Assembly (NCBI GenBank): GCA_041395845.1
Contig: JAWKZS010000025.1
Location: 1 to 64,000 of the forward strand
Length of the DNA stretch: 64,000 nt
Direction: 5' to 3'
From: Ch67 sp041395845
GTDB taxonomy: Bacteria; Pseudomonadota; Gammaproteobacteria; Pseudomonadales; Ketobacteraceae
Part shown: positions 8,589 through 16,739 of the stretch, piece after piece
Numbering within the stretch: position 1 is the stretch's first letter
Layout of the letters: the number at the start of each line of letters is the position of its first letter
Position numbers and translations under genes: made by a program
The notes under the pieces: generated by a model
Databases searched by the model: none
The model's input: the letters and a program-made list of their open reading frames with translations, nothing else
What the model was told of the DNA's origin: nothing

Positions 8589-11500
8589 ATGGCCGCCCGC
8601 TGCAAGGCCCCCACGTCAATGGGGCTGGAATTCCCCCTTAGCGACGACATCCTTTCCCATTATTTACGCAACGAAGAAGAGCTGGTTCAGGATCTGTTGC
8701 TGGGCTACTCGCTGGAAAGCAAAACCCGCGAACAGATCCGCGCCTACGCCCGCGATCTGCTCAATGCGATCCGCAACGCCAAGCCTGGCCTGCGGGTGGA
8801 AACCCTGCTGAAGGAATACGGCCTCGACAGCAAGGAAGGCGTGATCCTCATGTGTCTGGCGGAAGCGCTGCTGCGGATTCCCGATCACGACACGGCGGAG
8901 CGTTTCGTGCGTGACCGGCTCGATCAGGGCAACTGGGCCGAGCATCTGGGCCACAGCGATTCCATGTGGGTCAACGCATCCACCTGGGGTCTATTGCTCA
9001 CCGGCAAACTGCTGCATGAAGACGAACACCCCCACGGTTTCAAGGAATCCCTGCGCCACATGATGAAGCGGTTGGGGGAACCGCTGGCCATGTCCGCCAT
9101 TCGCCAGTCCATGACCATCATCGGTCAGCAGTTTGTCGCCGGCGAAACCATCGTCGAGGCGGTCCAGCATGCCCGGCGGGAAGCCGAAAAAGGCTATTAC
9201 CATTCCTTCGACATGCTGGGCGAAGCGGCGATGACACGCCAGGACGTGCAGCGCTATCAGGATGCCTACGCCAGCGCGATCAACGACATCGCGGAGCAAT
9301 TCGAACATCGGCTTAATGCCGGCAGCCTGTCCATTAAGCTGTCGGCACTGCATCCGCGCTTTGAACTGCGTCAGCAAAAAGCCATGGATCAGCTGCACGA
9401 CACACTGGTGGAACTGTTGCTGCTGGCCCAGGAAAAGGATGTAGCGGTCACCATCGATGCGGAAGAATCCTGGCGCCTGGAACCGGTGCTGATGCAATTC
9501 GCCCGCGCCGCCAGCCATCGCAAATTGCGCCAATGGGGCAAGCTTGGCCTGGCCGTGCAGGCCTACCAGAAACGCGCGCCGAAAGTGCTGCAATGGCTGA
9601 TGGATGTGTCACGCAGCCTGCACTGCCAGATTCCGGTGCGGCTGGTAAAAGGCGCCTACTGGGACACCGAAATCAAGCAGACACAACAGCAGGGTCTGGA
9701 GGAATACCCGGTCTTCACGCAAAAGTCCCATACCGATCTCAGTTACCTGTACTGCGTGCAGATGCTGCTGGAAGGCCGGCATTTCCTGTTCCCGCAATTT
9801 GCCACCCACAATGCACACACGGTGGCGAGCATCATCACGCTCGCCGAGGAAAAAGGCTTCCGCCAGTTCGAATTCCAGCGCCTGCACGGCATGGGCGAAG
9901 CCCTGTACGATCATGTGCTGTCGACGTTCGATGATGCCCGCTGCCGGGTGTACGCGCCGGTGGGAAGTTTTCAGGATCTGCTGCCCTATCTGGTGCGCCG
10001 CCTGCTGGAAAACGGCGCCAACACCTCGTTCGTGCGGCAGGTGCAGCTGGCCCAGAGCGAAGGCGCCTGGCTGATCGAAGAACCCCGCGACACCATCAAG
10101 GCCATGGAGCGCTTTCGCAATCCGCGCATCCCGCTGCCACGCCGTATTTTCTATCCGGAACGGCGCAATTCCCGCGGCATCAATCTGGAATCCCTGCGCA
10201 GCCTGCAGATGCTGGGCAAGGACATGCAGGCCAAGCTGACCCAGCGTTACGATCTGCAGCCGGACATGACTGATCCGGATCGCCGCCGCGACATTCACTC
10301 GCCTGCCAATCCGGATGAAAAAATTGGTTCATATGTGGTGGCCCATCGGCAGGACTGCCTGCATGCGTTCGATCGCAGCCGCGCCGCATTTGCCGAATGG
10401 CGCTTCACCAGTGCGGATGAGCGCGCGATTCTGCTGGAAGAAACCGCCCTGCTGTTTGAAAAGCATTACGAAGAACTGATGCTGCTCACCATGCGCGAAG
10501 CCGGCAAGACCCTCAACAACGCGCTGGCGGAAGTGCGCGAAGCCACCGATTTTTTGCGCTACTACGCCAATCAGGCCCGCAAACTGTTCGAGCCGCAGAA
10601 ATTGCCCAGTGTCACCGGCGAGGAAAACCATCTGCATCTGGAAGGCAAAGGCCCGGTACTGTGTATCAGCCCGTGGAATTTTCCGCTGGCGATTTTCACC
10701 GGCCAGATTTCTGCTGCACTGGTGGCCGGCAACACCGTACTGGCCAAGCCCTCTACATTAACGCCGCTGATTGCCGCCCGTGCGGTTGAATTGTTCCATC
10801 AGGCCGGCGTCCCCGACGACGTGCTGCAACTGCTCACCGCCAGCGGCAAAACCGTGGAAGACAGCATCCTGCAGGAATCCGCCCTGCGCGCCGTCATGTT
10901 CACCGGTTCGACTTCGGCCGCCACTCACATCAATCGCCAAATCGCCACTCGCAGCGGCCCGATCATTTCGCTGATAGCGGAAACCGGCGGCCAGAACGCG
11001 ATGATCGTCGACAGTTCGGCGCTGGTGGAACAGGTCACCCGCGACATCGTGCAGTCGGCATTCGACAGTGCTGGCCAACGCTGTTCCGCACTGCGGGTGC
11101 TGTTCGTGCAGGAAGACATCAGACAGCGTCTGCTCGACACCCTGACCGGCTATCTTGACACGTTCCGCATCGGCGATCCGCTGGACTGGGAAACCGATAT
11201 CGGCCCGGTGATCGACGCCAAGGCCCGCGCCGAACTGCTGCTGCACATCGAACGCTTCCAGCACAAGGGGCGCGTGCTGTACCAGAGCCCGATGCCGGAG
11301 TTGCCCGGCCACTATGTGCCGCCGACCATCATCGAACTGCATGACCTGGATGAATTGCTGGATGAAGTGTTCGGCCCGGTGTTGCACGTGATCACCTTCA
11401 AGGCCGACGCGGTGGACGAGGTGGTGGATCAGATCAATCGAACCGGTTTCGGACTGACCCTGGGTGTGCACAGCCGCATCAACAGTTTCTGCCAGCAGGT

Positions 11501-11711
11501 GGCGCGACGGGCCCAGGTCGGCAACGTCTATATCAATCGCAACATGATCGGTGCCACCGTGGGATCGCAACCGTTCGGTGGCCAGGATCTGTCGGGCACC
11601 GGGCCCAAGGCCGGCGGCCCACATTATCTGCTGCGGCTGGCGAACGAAAAAACCGTGTCGGTGAATACGGCAGCGATTGGCGGCAACACCCAGTTGCTGG
11701 TGGAGGATTGA
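8589..11711 (+). CDS. putA: Bifunctional proline dehydrogenase / glutamate-semialdehyde dehydrogenase (PutA)
   Basis: Oxidises proline to glutamate in two steps: a FAD proline dehydrogenase barrel (about 90-480) and an NAD aldehyde dehydrogenase domain (about 540-1020). Visible motifs include KEYGLDSKEGVILMCLAEAL in the PutA arm, ISPWNFPLAIFTGQI and FTGSTSAA of the ALDH fold, the catalytic Glu in LIAETGGQNA and the catalytic Cys832 in AGQRCSAL. At 1040 residues it lacks the N-terminal ribbon-helix-helix DNA-binding domain, so it is the short, non-autoregulatory type. I chose the ATG at 8589, six bases after AGGAAG, over a TTG 30 bases upstream. It lies 30 bases after the MscS stop. Proline is also an osmolyte. 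Confidence 0.95.
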   Translation: MAARCKAPTSMGLEFPLSDDILSHYLRNEEELVQDLLLGYSLESKTREQIRAYARDLLNAIRNAKPGLRVETLLKEYGLDSKEGVILMCLAEALLRIPDHDTAERFVRDRLDQGNWAEHLGHSDSMWVNASTWGLLLTGKLLHEDEHPHGFKESLRHMMKRLGEPLAMSAIRQSMTIIGQQFVAGETIVEAVQHARREAEKGYYHSFDMLGEAAMTRQDVQRYQDAYASAINDIAEQFEHRLNAGSLSIKLSALHPRFELRQQKAMDQLHDTLVELLLLAQEKDVAVTIDAEESWRLEPVLMQFARAASHRKLRQWGKLGLAVQAYQKRAPKVLQWLMDVSRSLHCQIPVRLVKGAYWDTEIKQTQQQGLEEYPVFTQKSHTDLSYLYCVQMLLEGRHFLFPQFATHNAHTVASIITLAEEKGFRQFEFQRLHGMGEALYDHVLSTFDDARCRVYAPVGSFQDLLPYLVRRLLENGANTSFVRQVQLAQSEGAWLIEEPRDTIKAMERFRNPRIPLPRRIFYPERRNSRGINLESLRSLQMLGKDMQAKLTQRYDLQPDMTDPDRRRDIHSPANPDEKIGSYVVAHRQDCLHAFDRSRAAFAEWRFTSADERAILLEETALLFEKHYEELMLLTMREAGKTLNNALAEVREATDFLRYYANQARKLFEPQKLPSVTGEENHLHLEGKGPVLCISPWNFPLAIFTGQISAALVAGNTVLAKPSTLTPLIAARAVELFHQAGVPDDVLQLLTASGKTVEDSILQESALRAVMFTGSTSAATHINRQIATRSGPIISLIAETGGQNAMIVDSSALVEQVTRDIVQSAFDSAGQRCSALRVLFVQEDIRQRLLDTLTGYLDTFRIGDPLDWETDIGPVIDAKARAELLLHIERFQHKGRVLYQSPMPELPGHYVPPTIIELHDLDELLDEVFGPVLHVITFKADAVDEVVDQINRTGFGLTLGVHSRINSFCQQVARRAQVGNVYINRNMIGATVGSQPFGGQDLSGTGPKAGGPHYLLRLANEKTVSVNTAAIGGNTQLLVED

Positions 11712-11723
11712 TAGACAGGAACC

Positions 11724-12305
11724 ATGCCGACTTCCGATCTTTCTTTCCGCAACGTCCCCGGCGATCTGGCCATGTGGTTTTTCATCCTGGCCGAGCTGAT
11801 GGTGTTCGGCCTGCTGATCATCGCCTTTGCGGTTACCGAAACCTTGCACGCCGACGTGTTCCGTCACAGTCGCACCCTGCTCGATACTTCCACCGGTTTG
11901 ATTCTCACGCTCAGTCTGTTGACGTCGGGTTTTCTGGCGGCGCTGGCGGTTGCCCAGGTGCGACGGCAGCAGCAACGCAGTGCGGCGTTGCTACTGGGCA
12001 GCGCACTGCTGTCGGCGGCATTCTATGTGGTGATCAAATTCAATGAATATTCTCATCTGGCCAGTCAGGGACTCGATATCGAGTACGACCTGTTCTTCAC
12101 CCTGTACTGGATTCTCACCGGCTTTCATTTTCTGCATGTACTGCTGGGACTGGTGATCCTGGCGTTTATGGCAGTGCGCTGCTGGCTGGCCGCCTATGGC
12201 CCGGAACGGCGGCGCAATCTGGAATCCGGCGTCCTCTACTGGCACATGGTGGATCTGGTGTGGGTGATGCTGTTTCCGCTGGTGTACGTGCTCAATGCAG
12301 GATGA
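11724..12305 (+). CDS. NorE-like cytochrome c oxidase subunit III family protein
   Basis: Integral membrane protein of 193 residues with about five transmembrane helices, related to heme-copper oxidase subunit III and closest in size and layout to NorE. The N-terminus GDLAMWFFILAELMVFG and the C-terminal WHMVDLVWVMLFPLVY are family hallmarks. NorE is a non-catalytic accessory protein of nitric oxide reductase operons. AGGAACC precedes the ATG, 12 bases after the putA stop, so read-through from putA is possible. No catalytic norB or norC subunit or other oxidase gene is in the window, so the partner is unknown. Confidence 0.8.
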   Translation: MPTSDLSFRNVPGDLAMWFFILAELMVFGLLIIAFAVTETLHADVFRHSRTLLDTSTGLILTLSLLTSGFLAALAVAQVRRQQQRSAALLLGSALLSAAFYVVIKFNEYSHLASQGLDIEYDLFFTLYWILTGFHFLHVLLGLVILAFMAVRCWLAAYGPERRRNLESGVLYWHMVDLVWVMLFPLVYVLNAG

Positions 12306-12309
12306 CGCC

Positions 12310-12582
12310 ATGACCGGGCTTTCCACTCACCCTTCCCACCGCACACTGCTGCTGAGCTGGCTGGCCCTGGTGATCCTGTCGGTCATCACCGTCAGCGCCA
12401 GCGGACTGCCACACCCCCAACTAACCGCCCTGGTCGTGCTGCTCGCGGGATTCAGCAAAGCCTGGATCATTATTGATCAATTCATGGAGTTGCGGCACAG
12501 CACCCGGATCTGGCGTCTGCTGATGCTGGGCTGGCCCCTGGTGATGGCCATCGCCATTGGTGCCGGGATTGCCAGCCGCTGA
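12310..12582 (+). CDS. NorF-like small membrane protein (oxidase subunit IV type)
   Basis: A 90-residue protein with three predicted membrane helices, matching the prokaryotic cytochrome c oxidase subunit IV/NorF pattern (central FSKAWIIIDQFMELRH). It begins four bases after the NorE-like stop. I chose the ATG at 12310 because AGGA precedes it by about seven bases; an ATG at 12295 inside the previous gene is less likely. The norE-norF order supports a joint role in assembling or stabilising a heme-copper enzyme encoded elsewhere. Confidence 0.75.
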   Translation: MTGLSTHPSHRTLLLSWLALVILSVITVSASGLPHPQLTALVVLLAGFSKAWIIIDQFMELRHSTRIWRLLMLGWPLVMAIAIGAGIASR

Positions 12583-12649
12583 ACCGGCGACCGATTCCGG
12601 GCCATCCGACAAAAGCGTTTGCCAAAGCGGGAAAATTGCTTTTAGCTTA

Positions 12650-12655
12650 TATAGT
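12650..12655 (+). promoter_or_regulatory. Candidate -10 element upstream of argA
   Basis: TATAGT lies in an unusually AT-rich stretch (12631-12665) between the NorF-like gene and argA. No good -35 is present at 16-18 bases. It suggests argA has its own promoter. No ARG-box-like operator was recognised. Confidence 0.3.
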
Positions 12656-12721
12656 TACCTTTACGGTTTGCCATGCAGTCAATTGCCTTTCCCGGCATTA
12701 CAGGAGCCCCTTCGCCCCGCC

Positions 12722-14032
12722 ATGCACAACCAGGACTACGTCAAATGGTTCCGCAACAGTTCGCCCTACATCAACGCCCACCGCGATAAGACCTTTGTCA
12801 TTGCGTTTGGCGGCGAAGCGGTGCAACACCCGAATTTTGCCCATCTGGTGCAGGACATTGTGCTGCTGCACAGCCTGGGCATCCGGCTGGTGCTGGTGCA
12901 TGGCGCCCGCCCGCAGATCGACGCCCGGCTGCAGGCCGGCAACATCACCACCCGGGTGGAAGCCCATCGCCGGGTGACCGATCTGGCGGCACTGCCGGCG
13001 GTAATCGAAGCCATCGGCCGCACCCGCATCCAGGTGGAAGCAGCTCTCAACCAGGGTATCGCCAGCGCCCATTTGCGGGGCGCCAAGATGCAGGTGGCCG
13101 GCGGCAATTTCGTGACCGCGCGCCCCTATGGCGTTCGCAACGGCGTCGACTACCAGCACAGCGGCGAAGTGCGCAAGATCAACGCCGAGGGCATCCAGCA
13201 GCAATTGCAGCTGGGGGGGCTGGTGCTGCTGTCACCGCTGGGCTATTCCCCCACCGGCGAAATCTTCAATCTGCTGTGGGAAGAAGTGGCCGAAGCCGCT
13301 GCCGCGGCCCTGCACGCCGACAAACTGATTTACCTGAGCGCCGATGACGGCATCCTCGACGATAACGGACAGCTGATCCGCGAACTCACCGTGCCCCAGG
13401 CCACCGCACTGCTGGCGGAGCGGGCCGTGCCCGATTACACCCTGATCAGCGCCACCCGCGCCCTGCGTCAGGTCAGCCGCGCCCATATCATCAGCTACCA
13501 GAGTGATGGCGATCTGCTGGAAGAACTGTTCACCGTTGACGGCAGCGGCACGCTGGTCACCCAGCAAAGTTTTGAAAACATCCGGCTGGCCACCATCGAT
13601 GATGTGGGTGGTATTCTCGAACTGATCGAACCGCTGGAACAGGACGGCATCCTGGTACGGCGCTCCCGCGAGCTGCTGGAAACCGAGATCGCCCATTTCA
13701 CCCTGATCGAGCGCGACCAGAAGATCGTCGCCTGTGCGGCGCTGTATCCGTTCACCAGCGATCATGTGGGCGAACTGGCCTGCGTGGCGGTGCATCCGGA
13801 TTACCGTCACGGCCAGCGCGGCGACAAACTGCTGCAGGCGATTGAACAACGGGCGCGCATGCTGGGTCTGACCCAGTTGTTCGTGCTTACCACCCGGACT
13901 GCCCACTGGTTCATGGAGCGGGGATTTGTCGCTGCCGCAGTATCCGAACTGCCGCCGCCCAAGCAATCCCTGTACAATTACCAGCGCAATTCCAAGGTCT
14001 TCATCAAGCGACTGGGGAATATCACGGAATGA
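12722..14032 (+). CDS. argA: Amino-acid N-acetyltransferase (N-acetylglutamate synthase)
   Basis: Classical bifunctional-fold ArgA of 436 residues, catalysing acetylation of glutamate, the first step of arginine synthesis. The amino-acid-kinase-like domain (about 1-290) carries FVIAFGGEAV and VLVHGARPQID, which bind the arginine inhibitor in this family. The GNAT acetyltransferase domain (about 295-436) carries LACVAVHPDYRHGQRGDKLL. The ATG at 12722 gives the expected N-terminus MHNQDYVKWFR seen in gammaproteobacterial ArgA. Likely feedback-inhibited by arginine. Confidence 0.95.
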   Translation: MHNQDYVKWFRNSSPYINAHRDKTFVIAFGGEAVQHPNFAHLVQDIVLLHSLGIRLVLVHGARPQIDARLQAGNITTRVEAHRRVTDLAALPAVIEAIGRTRIQVEAALNQGIASAHLRGAKMQVAGGNFVTARPYGVRNGVDYQHSGEVRKINAEGIQQQLQLGGLVLLSPLGYSPTGEIFNLLWEEVAEAAAAALHADKLIYLSADDGILDDNGQLIRELTVPQATALLAERAVPDYTLISATRALRQVSRAHIISYQSDGDLLEELFTVDGSGTLVTQQSFENIRLATIDDVGGILELIEPLEQDGILVRRSRELLETEIAHFTLIERDQKIVACAALYPFTSDHVGELACVAVHPDYRHGQRGDKLLQAIEQRARMLGLTQLFVLTTRTAHWFMERGFVAAAVSELPPPKQSLYNYQRNSKVFIKRLGNITE

Positions 14033-14123
14033 TCGGGTCGCACAGGCAAGACCACCCAACTTGCATCACCATCGAACGGCTCATGATGAGGCCGGCCGAT
14101 GCGAGGGGAACCGATACAAGATT

Positions 14124-15452
14124 ATGCCATTAAGCCGAATGCTGATGCCGCTGGCAGCACAACTGGTCACCAGCCGCAAACTGCGCCAGTTCCGTCGTGG
14201 CTGGTTCGAAATCAAACGTCGCCTGGTGCCGTCGCTCAATACCGTGATTTTCTATCACCGGGTGAACGACCCCTATTCCTATCTGCTGCTGCAGGCGATG
14301 CCACGGTTCCTGGAAGATTTTCGGGTCAGGCTGCAATTCCGTTTCGTGCTCGACCTGCCGGAAGGCGACAATCCGCAGCCGGCCCTGCTGGAACAGTACG
14401 CGCTGGCCGACGCCAGGCGCCTGGCGGCGCTGCATGACCTGACCTTCCCGGAAGGGGCCGAACAGCCCAGCTACGAAGATGCATTCCACGCCTGCGCGAT
14501 TCTGCTGAAACACCAGAACCGGCCCAAGCTGCTGCATCTGGTCACCGAAGTCACTGGCGCCCTGTGGGGTTGCAGCACCACCACTTTTGAAAGCTGCATG
14601 AAGCGCTATGGCACCCTGCCGGACCGCGAGACCCAGGCCCAGCTGAACGCTGCACAATCCGACCTCATGTCCCGCGGCCATTACAATTCCGCCATGCTGT
14701 ATTACGGCGGTGAATGGTACTGGGGCCTGGACCGTCTGGGTCATTTGGCCGACCGTCTCAGCAAGTCCGGCATCCGCCGTGCCACTGGCGATATTGCCGA
14801 CTACCAGCGCCAGTACCGTCATGTACTGCAAAGCTACAACACCCTGCGGCCCCGGCCACGCCAGGTCAAACCGCTGGATTTCTACTTTTCGTTCCGCAGT
14901 CCCTATTCCTATCTGGCGGCCGACCGCGTGTTCAAGCTGGCGGAACTCTACAAGATTCCGGTCAACGTCAAACCGGTGATGCCGATGGTGACCCGCGGTA
15001 TTCCGCTATCGAAAGCCAAGCGCGCCTACATCGTGCGTGACGCCCGCCGCGAAGCAGAAAAATACAACCTGCCGTTCGGCAAGATCTGTGATCCGCTGGG
15101 CGACGGCATCAACCGCTGCATGGCGCTGTTCCTGTTCGCGCAGAGCAAGGGGAAGGAGAAAGAGTTCCTGGTCTCTGCTGCGTCGGGCATCTGGGCCGAA
15201 GGTCTGGATGTGAACCGGACTTCCCACCTGAAGAAAATTCTGGAGCGGGTCGGGCTGAACTGGGAAGAAGGCCAGCGCTGGCTCGGCAACGAGGACTGGC
15301 GCGAACTGGCCCGGCACAATTCCGATGAACTGGCGGATATGGGCTTGTGGGGCGTGCCTGCATTCAAGTACGGCAATCTGGTACTATGGGGACAGGATCG
15401 GCTGTGGGCACTGGAAAAAGCCGTGCTGGCCGGTTCGCCCAACGGTTCCTGA
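14124..15452 (+). CDS. Tandem DsbA/HCCA-isomerase-fold protein
   Basis: Protein of 442 residues with two copies of the thioredoxin-related 2-hydroxychromene-2-carboxylate isomerase/DsbA-like fold. The first (about 30-225) begins NTVIFYHRVNDPYSYLLL. The second (about 250-435) begins LDFYFSFRSPYSYLAADRVF and has the usual kinked end GVPAFKYGNLVLWGQDRL. Members of this fold act as glutathione-dependent isomerases or kappa-class transferases; no CxxC dithiol is present. No signal peptide is seen, so it is probably cytoplasmic. I chose the ATG at 14124, since upstream in-frame codons overlap argA. Substrate unknown. Confidence 0.7.
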   Translation: MPLSRMLMPLAAQLVTSRKLRQFRRGWFEIKRRLVPSLNTVIFYHRVNDPYSYLLLQAMPRFLEDFRVRLQFRFVLDLPEGDNPQPALLEQYALADARRLAALHDLTFPEGAEQPSYEDAFHACAILLKHQNRPKLLHLVTEVTGALWGCSTTTFESCMKRYGTLPDRETQAQLNAAQSDLMSRGHYNSAMLYYGGEWYWGLDRLGHLADRLSKSGIRRATGDIADYQRQYRHVLQSYNTLRPRPRQVKPLDFYFSFRSPYSYLAADRVFKLAELYKIPVNVKPVMPMVTRGIPLSKAKRAYIVRDARREAEKYNLPFGKICDPLGDGINRCMALFLFAQSKGKEKEFLVSAASGIWAEGLDVNRTSHLKKILERVGLNWEEGQRWLGNEDWRELARHNSDELADMGLWGVPAFKYGNLVLWGQDRLWALEKAVLAGSPNGS

Positions 15453-15505
15453 CCCGTCGAAACGCTTTTACCCATTTCAACCGCTCCCCGGCAAGGCTTT
15501 CCACC

Positions 15506-16363
15506 ATGCGTTCCATTGTGTTGCTGTTCTGTCTGTGGCTCGGCCTGACATCCGCGCAGGCTGCCACCCCTTCCGATACTGACATCGACGCCTTGCTGCA
15601 GGCGTCCGGCATGCAGGCCCAGCTCGATCAGATTCCCGCGGCGTTGCAGATCGCCGGCCAGCAGCAGAACGGCCTGGGCGCCGGTATCGTCAAACCTCTC
15701 GCCGACGCGCTGCGCTCCGTCTTCAATCCGGCAGACATGGAACAGATCATGACCCGGGAACTGGCGCGGGATCTGGACAGCGCCACCCTGACCGAAGCCA
15801 TGCGCTGGTTCAAGACCGATGCGGCCAAAAAGATTCTGGCGGGGGAACAGCGCATGACCGACCCGTCCGTGATGGATCGCATCAGCGAAGCCACTGACAA
15901 GCAGCAGGTGCCGGGGCTGACCGAAACGCGCCGCCAGTTACTGCTGGACGTGGACAATGCCACCAGCGCCACCGATGCGGCACTGGACATGATGATGAAC
16001 ATGCAGGCGGCCTTCCTGACCGCGTTTTCCCATTTGCTGATGCCGGATCAGGCCAACGAATTCAGCGCCACATTGGCATCCTTCGCCGCCACCCGCGACC
16101 AGTACCGCGATGACCTGCAGGCACAATTTCTGCTGCAGCAGGCCATTCTGATGGAAGATGTGACCGACGACGAACTGCGCCAGTGGCGGGACTTTGCCCG
16201 CACCGAGGCCGGCAGCAAAACAGTTAAAGCCCTGAATCACGCCCTCGATGTCACCCTGCGCAGCGTGGCAGAACGCATTCCGGCAGCCATGATCCGGGAA
16301 GAACAGGCCCGTCAGCCGGCGCAACGCAGTGCGCCGGCAGTACCGGCGGATACCGCTGATTAA
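15506..16363 (+). CDS. Exported DUF2059-like protein
   Basis: A 285-residue protein with a clear Sec signal peptide (MRSIVLLFCLWLGLTSAQA, cleavage near residue 19). An all-helical body resembles DUF2059 proteins: ALTEAMRWF-type helices near 100 and a repeat-like helical segment around 200-255. The C-terminus is Ala/Pro-rich and probably disordered. AAGG precedes the ATG by about ten bases. The 53-base gap after the isomerase-like gene suggests co-transcription. Its stop TAA overlaps the stop of the convergent small gene in a shared TTAA. Function unknown. Confidence 0.6.
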   Translation: MRSIVLLFCLWLGLTSAQAATPSDTDIDALLQASGMQAQLDQIPAALQIAGQQQNGLGAGIVKPLADALRSVFNPADMEQIMTRELARDLDSATLTEAMRWFKTDAAKKILAGEQRMTDPSVMDRISEATDKQQVPGLTETRRQLLLDVDNATSATDAALDMMMNMQAAFLTAFSHLLMPDQANEFSATLASFAATRDQYRDDLQAQFLLQQAILMEDVTDDELRQWRDFARTEAGSKTVKALNHALDVTLRSVAERIPAAMIREEQARQPAQRSAPAVPADTAD

Positions 16364-16605
16364 CGTTCGCTGCAGGTTTTATTGTTGTCGGTTGGGCAAG
16401 GACGCCCTGAGGATTGGGTGACCGCCGTTTTCACATCTGCCGGCCGCGCCGCGGGCTTGACCACGTTGGTGGCCGGTTTCGGCGCAGGCTTCACCGGCTG
16501 TTTGGCCGGCGCTGGTTGCACCGGCTCACGATTGAATTCGTAAATGTCAGCAGCCGCCAGCGAACAACTCATCAGCATGCCGGCCAGAAAAGTGATTGTC
16601 TTCAT
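16360..16605 (-). CDS. Small exported proline/lysine-rich protein
   Basis: An 81-residue protein with an N-terminal signal peptide (MKTITFLAGMLMSCSLAAA) followed by a low-complexity Pro/Ala/Lys region and a short tail with two Cys (GRPCPTDNNKTCSER). GGGGGTG lies eight bases before the ATG, and a perfect TATAAT is found further upstream, so it is probably expressed. I do not recognise a family. The two cysteines could form a disulfide in the periplasm. Confidence 0.6.
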   Translation of the reverse strand: MKTITFLAGMLMSCSLAAADIYEFNREPVQPAPAKQPVKPAPKPATNVVKPAARPADVKTAVTQSSGRPCPTDNNKTCSER

Positions 16606-16632
16606 GACGACACCCCCATGCAGTCCAGCCTG

Positions 16633-16662
16633 ATTATAGGCTCAGGCAAAAACGGCACGGAA
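16633..16662 (-). promoter_or_regulatory. Candidate promoter of the small exported protein
   Basis: A perfect -10 TATAAT on the minus strand (16638-16633) lies 18 bases from a weak -35 TTCCGT (16662-16657). It would give a leader of about 20 bases with the GGGGGTG ribosome site. Confidence 0.45.
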
Positions 16663-16739
16663 GCACCACTTACAACTTTATCATGATGGTAAAGCCGTAA
16701 ATCCGACGACCGGAACCGGCACAAGCGGTCACTCCCCTC

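Noticed and set aside
10758..11975. Open frame of 405 codons on the minus strand
   Set aside because: It is antisense to putA and the NorE-like gene, which have clear motifs; high-GC shadow frame.
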